Position numbers and translations under genes: made by a program. From Dehalococcoidia bacterium (GTDB taxonomy: Bacteria > Chloroflexota > Dehalococcoidia > UBA2979): DNA of 9,219 bases. Positions 6,222 through 9,219 of the stretch are shown piece by piece. Numbering within the stretch: the stretch's first letter is position 1; each line of letters starts with the position of its first letter. The stretch covers positions 1 to 9,219 of the forward strand of contig JASLOV010000152.1 of NCBI GenBank assembly GCA_030745285.1. The letters are read 5' to 3'. Below the pieces are notes generated by a model. It ran no database searches, was not told the DNA's origin, and was given only the letters and a program-made list of their open reading frames with translations.

Positions 6222-7010
6222 CTAGCGACCCTGCCAGACGGGGTCGCGGCGCTCGGCGAAGGCGCGGGCGCCCTCGACCGCGTCCTCGGAGCCCCAGACC
6301 GACTGCACGAGCGTGGAGCCCATCTTGCGGGCGTAGTCCTGCGGCATCTCGATGCCGAGTGTCGCCATCTTGCGCGTCGCTCGGACGGCGAGCGGGGCGT
6401 TGGCCGCGATGGTCGCCGCCATGGCGGTGGCCATCGGCATCAGCTCCTCCTGCGAGACGACCCGGCTCACCAGCCCCATGCGCAACGCCTCCGGCGCGTC
6501 GACCGGTTCGCCGCTCAGCAGCAGCCACATCGCATTCGAGAGGCCGACGAGGCGGGGCAGCGAGAACGAGCCGTTGGGCGGGCAGAGCCCGACCTTCACC
6601 TCCGCCAGTGCGAGCCGGGCGTTCTCGGAGCAGATGCGGATGTCGCAACCAAGCGCCTTCTCCAGCCCGCCTCCGTAGGCCGCACCGTTGATCGCGGCGA
6701 TGGTCGGCTTGCCGAGGTCGGCGGGGCCTTGCTCGAACGCGTTGGACCGGCGCGGCGCGTTCGACGGCGCAGCCGACGAAGCGCCTGACGAGGCTCCCTC
6801 GGCCACCTCCTTGAGGTCGCGCCCGGCGCAGAAGGCGCGGTCGCCGGCGCCGGTGTAGATGCCGATCCACGCGTCGTCGTCGGCCGCGAAGGTCGCTTCT
6901 GCCTCGCGCAGCTCGGCACCGAGCTCGCTGCCGAGCGCATTCATGCGCTCCGGGCGGTTCAGCGTGATCGTCGCGACGTGGTCATTCACCTCGTAGAGCA
7001 CGTATGCCAT
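6222..7010 (-). CDS. Enoyl-CoA hydratase/isomerase (crotonase) family protein
   Basis: The product has 262 residues, the usual length. The N-terminus reads VATITLNRPERMNALGSEL. The oxyanion-hole segment is AFCAGRDLKEV (Ala62 region), followed by AAINGAAYGGGLEKALGCDI (105-124), with Glu117 in GGGLE. Glu137 lies in LALAEVKVG. Glu117 and Glu137 are 20 apart, as are the two catalytic glutamates of rat mitochondrial enoyl-CoA hydratase (144 and 164), so the acid/base pair for adding water to enoyl-CoA seems intact. The C-terminus FAERRDPVWQGR is typical. An Ala/Ser-rich insertion at about 71-88 lengthens the loop after the oxyanion segment. The segment after Glu137, LCPPNGSFSLPRL, replaces the classic PGAGGTQRL, so the substrate may be unusual or the enzyme an isomerase. 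The ATG at 7010 is preceded by GGAGAGAA with 5-nt spacing. It is the only confident gene on this strand between the LLM/DinB pair and the helicase. Confidence 0.93.
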   Translation of the reverse strand: MAYVLYEVNDHVATITLNRPERMNALGSELGAELREAEATFAADDDAWIGIYTGAGDRAFCAGRDLKEVAEGASSGASSAAPSNAPRRSNAFEQGPADLGKPTIAAINGAAYGGGLEKALGCDIRICSENARLALAEVKVGLCPPNGSFSLPRLVGLSNAMWLLLSGEPVDAPEALRMGLVSRVVSQEELMPMATAMAATIAANAPLAVRATRKMATLGIEMPQDYARKMGSTLVQSVWGSEDAVEGARAFAERRDPVWQGR

Positions 7011-7067
7011 GGCGGTTCTCTCCGTATCTCTCTGAACTTCGATCAGGCCTCGATCATCAGCGGGGTC

Positions 7068-7385
7068 TCATCCCTGCGCGCACCATACGCCGCCATGCGC
7101 CGTCGTGTGCGTACGCTCGCGTGCGATACGCTGCGCCGCCACTCGGTCGCGATCCAGGATTCGTACGACATGGAGTTCCACGGCCAGGCGATCACCCCGC
7201 ACGCTCGTGCGCTCGACGACGACCTCGTGGAGTGGTTCTCCGTCTGCCGTCCAGCCGGTGAAGTGACAGAACGGCTGGGTGGGCTCGTGGATCTTGACCT
7301 TGACCACCTCTCCATGCCGGGCGCGACCCGCCCCGGATCGCGCGAGGGCTTCGCGGCGGAGGTGCTCCCGGCGCTGCGAAGGTAG
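7068..7385. other. Unassigned stretch with two competing small ORFs on opposite strands
   Basis: On the plus strand a frame is open to TAG at 7383-7385, with possible starts at ATG 7095 (97 codons including stop) or ATG 7170 (72 codons). The latter has AGGA about 10 nt upstream. On the minus strand GTG at 7307 opens a 79-residue frame ending at 7068 that starts MVKVKIHEPTQPF, but its only purine-rich site almost touches the GTG. In the first 40 plus-frame codons from 7095, G+C by codon position is roughly 70, 50 and 82 percent, the coding-like order for the plus strand. The minus frame would have its highest G+C at position 1, which is less typical. After that the signal is ambiguous. I recognise no family in either product. 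The minus ORF would lie 57 nt ahead of the crotonase gene and could be cotranscribed with it. At most one of the two is real. Confidence 0.25.
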
Positions 7386-7406
7386 AGCGAGCGTGAACGG
7401 CGGGTG

Positions 7407-7429
7407 GGTAGCGGGTCAGACCCACTACC
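7407..7429. repeat. Imperfect palindrome with GGGTCAGACCC core
   Basis: GGTAGCGGGT (7407-7416) pairs with ACCCACTACC (7420-7429) in 9 of 10 positions, with one C-A mismatch and a CAG loop. The GGGTCAGACCC core looks like short palindromes often scattered between genes in bacterial genomes, some linked to REP-associated transposases. Only one copy is in this window, so repeat status is unproven. Confidence 0.45.
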
Positions 7430-7444
7430 GCGGGGTGACCATTA

Positions 7445-7474
7445 GTGACACATTGTACGAGGGCGTGTTACTGT
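7445..7474 (+). promoter_or_regulatory. Candidate sigma-70-type promoter for the helicase gene
   Basis: GTGACA (7445-7450) matches five of six bases of TTGACA. After an 18-nt spacer, TACTGT (7469-7474) matches only three of six bases of TATAAT. GTGAC also occurs at 7435-7439, exactly 10 bp upstream, which could be a tandem protein-binding site overlapping the -35. The -10 is weak, so this is a tentative call. Confidence 0.25.
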
Positions 7475-7490
7475 AGGCGTTGCTGGTTTC

Positions 7491-7511
7491 GTACGGTGCC
7501 TGGCATCGTAC
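7491..7511. repeat. 21-bp near-perfect inverted repeat in the helicase leader
   Basis: GTACGGTGCC (7491-7500) and GGCATCGTAC (7502-7511) pair in 9 of 10 positions, and the tenth is a G-U wobble in RNA. The centre is a single T. It could be an operator for a dimeric regulator or a compact mRNA hairpin. Confidence 0.5.
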
Positions 7512-7513
7512 AG

Positions 7514-7545
7514 GCGAGCTCCTCATCTCAATCTTCCGAGCTCGC
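7514..7545 (+). repeat. Inverted repeat with pyrimidine-rich loop in the helicase leader
   Basis: GCGAGCTC (7514-7521) pairs perfectly with GAGCTCGC (7538-7545) over a 16-nt, mostly C/T loop. It starts 2 nt after the preceding inverted repeat. CTCCT at 7519-7523 is complementary to the helicase Shine-Dalgarno AGGAG at 7751-7755, but five bases is weak evidence for pairing. Confidence 0.4.
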
Positions 7546-7579
7546 GGTGGCTCGTGTCAGCCTGGAAGCGCTCGGCGGT

Positions 7580-7600
7580 GCCAACGCGGGAATGGTTGGC
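7580..7600 (+). repeat. Short inverted repeat in the helicase leader
   Basis: GCCAAC (7580-7585) pairs with GTTGGC (7595-7600) around a 9-nt loop, and a T-G wobble can extend the stem. Arms of 6 bp could be chance in DNA of this composition. Confidence 0.3.
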
Positions 7601-7750
7601 GGCAAGACGCCTGAGTGTCCGGGAATGAGTGGTACACGAGCAGCGAGTGTCCGTCGGCTGTCGGATGTTCCGCGTGCTCCGGGTGATGCGCCGCGGCTGC
7701 GACGCCCTGGAGTGCTACACGCTTCCTCAACACGTTCAGCCTTTCCGAAC

Positions 7751-7755
7751 AGGAG
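7751..7755 (+). promoter_or_regulatory. Ribosome binding site deciding the GTG start of the helicase
   Basis: AGGAG lies 12 nt before GTG at 7768, a rather long spacing. No ATG occurs in frame between this site and the conserved Q-motif region, so GTG is the best start. Confidence 0.5.
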
Positions 7756-7767
7756 CCCCCTCACACA

Positions 7768-9147
7768 GTGGCACTTCTCTCACCCGTAAAGCCTCGCACG
7801 AAGACGAAGCAGTACGAGGACGGTACCGACCAGGACGATGACACCCCCGGCGAAATTCCAGACCTGACGTTCGAGCAACTCGGCATCGCCGACGACCTGG
7901 TGCAGGTGCTGAACGAGGCTGGCATCACCGACCCGTTCCCGGTGCAGGTACTGACGATCCCGGATGCGCTCGCAGGGCGCGATGTCACGGGCAAGGCGCA
8001 GACCGGCTCCGGCAAGACGCTGGCCTTCGGCCTGCCGATGATTGACCGCACGACCACCGCCGAGCCGCGCCGCCCCCACTCGCTCGTGCTGGTACCGACG
8101 CGCGAACTGGCCAACCAGGTGGCCGAGGAACTGACGCCGCTGGCCGCGGAGCGCGGCCTCTGGCTGAGCGCGATCTACGGCGGCGTTTCGATGCCCCGCC
8201 AGATCCAGGCCTTGCGCGAAGGCGTGGACATCGTGATCGCGACGCCGGGCCGTCTCAACGACCTGCTGGAGCGCAACGAAATCTCGCTACGCAACGTCAA
8301 ATTCGTCGTGATCGACGAGGCCGACCACATGGCCGACATGGGGTTTCTGCCGCAGGTCGAACGCATCCTGCGACAGACCCGCGGAACGCCGCAGACGTTG
8401 CTCTTCTCCGCCACGCTGGACGGCATGGTCGCGACGCTGGTCGACCGCTACCAGAACGACCCTGTGCATTACAGGGTGGAGACGAAGACCGCCACCGTGG
8501 AGACGCTGGAGCAGCGCTTCATCCGCGTCACCTCCGGCGACAAGATCCGGGCGGCGGCGCGCATCTGCGCAGGCGCCCAGCGCGCGCTCGTCTTCGTGCG
8601 CACCACGCACGGCGCCGACCGCCTCGCGCGGCAACTGGGCAACGAGGGCCTGAGCGCCGTTCCCATCCACGGCCGGCTCTCGCAGGCCAAGCGCGAGAGC
8701 ACCCTGAAGCGGTTCGCCAATGGCTCCACGCCGGTGCTGGTCGCGACCAACGTCGCCGCGCGCGGTCTCCACATCGATGACATCGACCTGGTGCTCCACT
8801 TCGACCCGCCGGAAGACCACAAGGTCTACCTGCACCGCTCCGGCCGCACGGCCCGCGCGGGCAAGGAGGGGATGGTTGTGACGCTGGTGATGGCGGAGCA
8901 GGTCCGCGACGTCACCCGGCTGGAGCAAAAGGCCAGTATCGACATTCAGATCGTGAAGATGGCCAGCGACGACCCCCGGCTGCTCGATCTGCTGGCCTGG
9001 GATCCGCCGCGCGGCATCGAGAAGCCGGTGCCCCCGGGCCAGCGCAGCAAGCGCCGCGCAAACTGGAGCGTCGGCCAGGCTCGCCCGCGGCCGATCAAGC
9101 GTCCCGGCCGGGTCGCTGGTGGCGGCGGAGCCCGCCGGCGGCGATAG
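7768..9147 (+). CDS. DEAD-box ATP-dependent RNA helicase
   Basis: The product has 459 residues and all superfamily 2 motifs in order: Q motif, LTFEQLGI (33-40) with Gln60; motif I AQTGSGKT (77-84); Ia PTREL (110-114); GG (138-139); Ib TPGR (159-162); II DEAD (183-186); III SAT (214-216); IV LVFVRT (274-279); V ATNVAARGLHID (326-337); VI HRSGRTARAG (356-365). It should unwind or remodel RNA with ATP, for example in ribosome assembly or mRNA turnover, and many relatives are cold-induced. An acidic N-terminal stretch (about 16-30) precedes the core, and a basic tail ending GGGGARRRR follows it, probably binding RNA. Segments such as VDEADHMADMGFLPQ-like motif II context and RGLHIDDIDLV resemble helicases of Actinomycetota and related high-GC phyla. 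It begins at GTG, has a long upstream region and ends 35 nt before a strong terminator, so it is probably a single-gene unit. Confidence 0.96.
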   Translation: MALLSPVKPRTKTKQYEDGTDQDDDTPGEIPDLTFEQLGIADDLVQVLNEAGITDPFPVQVLTIPDALAGRDVTGKAQTGSGKTLAFGLPMIDRTTTAEPRRPHSLVLVPTRELANQVAEELTPLAAERGLWLSAIYGGVSMPRQIQALREGVDIVIATPGRLNDLLERNEISLRNVKFVVIDEADHMADMGFLPQVERILRQTRGTPQTLLFSATLDGMVATLVDRYQNDPVHYRVETKTATVETLEQRFIRVTSGDKIRAAARICAGAQRALVFVRTTHGADRLARQLGNEGLSAVPIHGRLSQAKRESTLKRFANGSTPVLVATNVAARGLHIDDIDLVLHFDPPEDHKVYLHRSGRTARAGKEGMVVTLVMAEQVRDVTRLEQKASIDIQIVKMASDDPRLLDLLAWDPPRGIEKPVPPGQRSKRRANWSVGQARPRPIKRPGRVAGGGGARRRR

Positions 9148-9182
9148 CCCTCACACCGCTCCCATCGTCCTGCTCGGACGCA

Positions 9183-9211
9183 GAAGCCCGCTGCATGTGC
9201 AGCGGGCTTTC
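9183..9211 (+). terminator. Intrinsic terminator after the helicase gene
   Basis: AAGCCCGCTGCA (9184-9195) and TGCAGCGGGCTT (9198-9209) are perfect complements. They form a long GC-rich stem with a very small loop (TG, or CATGTG if the last pairs open), followed by a short T-run. It begins 35 nt after the helicase stop. The A's before the stem would give T's on the other strand, so it could also act for a convergent gene beyond the window. Confidence 0.85.
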
Positions 9212-9219
9212 GGTGTGCG

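Larger units (their letters stand above)
7386..7767 (+). promoter_or_regulatory. Long non-coding leader region of the DEAD-box helicase
   Basis: These 382 nt hold no convincing gene. They contain an imperfect palindrome at 7407-7429, a weak promoter candidate at 7445-7474, and three inverted repeats that would fold in the transcript: 7491-7511, 7514-7545 and 7580-7600. If transcription starts just after 7474, the mRNA leader would be about 285 nt. Long leaders are known for some bacterial cold-shock DEAD-box helicase genes, such as E. coli deaD. A regulatory role here is an inference. Confidence 0.4.

Noticed and set aside
7613..7653. Direct repeat GAGTGTCCG at 7613 and 7645
   Set aside because: Two copies of 9 nt, 32 nt apart, are too few and too short to call a repeat element; mentioned only as part of the helicase leader.
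7528..7764. A 78-residue minus-strand open frame ahead of the helicase
   Set aside because: The composition is low complexity (Ser/Arg/Ala/Pro), it has no similarity I recognise, and it overlaps the structured leader; most likely not a gene.
8770..8775. His instead of Asp in helicase motif V (RGLHID)
   Set aside because: This looked like a lost key residue, but RGxHxD is a normal variant in this helicase subfamily and every other motif is intact.
1..9219. CRISPR array, tRNA or rRNA gene, insertion sequence, prophage or defence genes
   Set aside because: I looked on both strands and saw no regularly spaced repeats, no tRNA-like cloverleaf, no transposase or integrase motifs and no known defence domains.

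Overview
The window is about 9.2 kb of high-GC bacterial DNA with densely packed genes, strong G/C at third codon positions and clear purine-rich ribosome binding sites. The content is a luciferase-like (LLM) flavin oxidoreductase, a tandem CaiB/BaiF CoA-transferase, crotonases, DinB-fold proteins and an actinobacterial-looking DEAD-box helicase. This fits a free-living heterotroph of the Chloroflexota (Dehalococcoidia or SAR202-like) or Actinomycetota. The sequence alone does not decide between them.

Layout: the + strand opens with the C-terminal 61 codons of an enoyl-CoA hydratase/isomerase (1-187). It converges on, and overlaps by 14 nt, a minus-strand run that reads, in transcription order, aldo/keto reductase (4326-3508), an 851-residue fused CaiB/BaiF-type CoA-transferase (3361-806) and a DinB-fold protein (734-174). 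Divergent from that run, across a 180-nt intergenic region, is a plus-strand pair: an LLM-family oxidoreductase (4507-5511) and a second DinB-fold protein (5589-6122). A complete enoyl-CoA hydratase/isomerase on the minus strand (7010-6222) converges on this pair, with a strong hairpin spanning the DinB stop codon. About 750 nt without a confident gene follows. It holds two competing small antiparallel ORFs (7068-7385) and then a 380-nt leader-like stretch rich in inverted repeats. The window closes with a DEAD-box RNA helicase (7768-9147) and a clear intrinsic terminator (9183-9211).

Together the genes from 1 to 7010 look like part of a catabolic island. Two crotonases and a family III CoA-transferase handle CoA thioesters. 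A flavin/F420-type oxidoreductase and an NADPH-type aldo/keto reductase supply redox steps. Two DinB-fold proteins could be thiol-dependent metalloenzymes or accessory proteins. The substrate cannot be read from the sequence. The helicase is a separate housekeeping or stress gene. The most unusual points are the asymmetric active sites of the fused CoA-transferase (catalytic Asp present in the C-terminal half and replaced by Ser in the N-terminal half) and the structured leader in front of the helicase. I see no strong evidence for a wholly new defence or mobile system.
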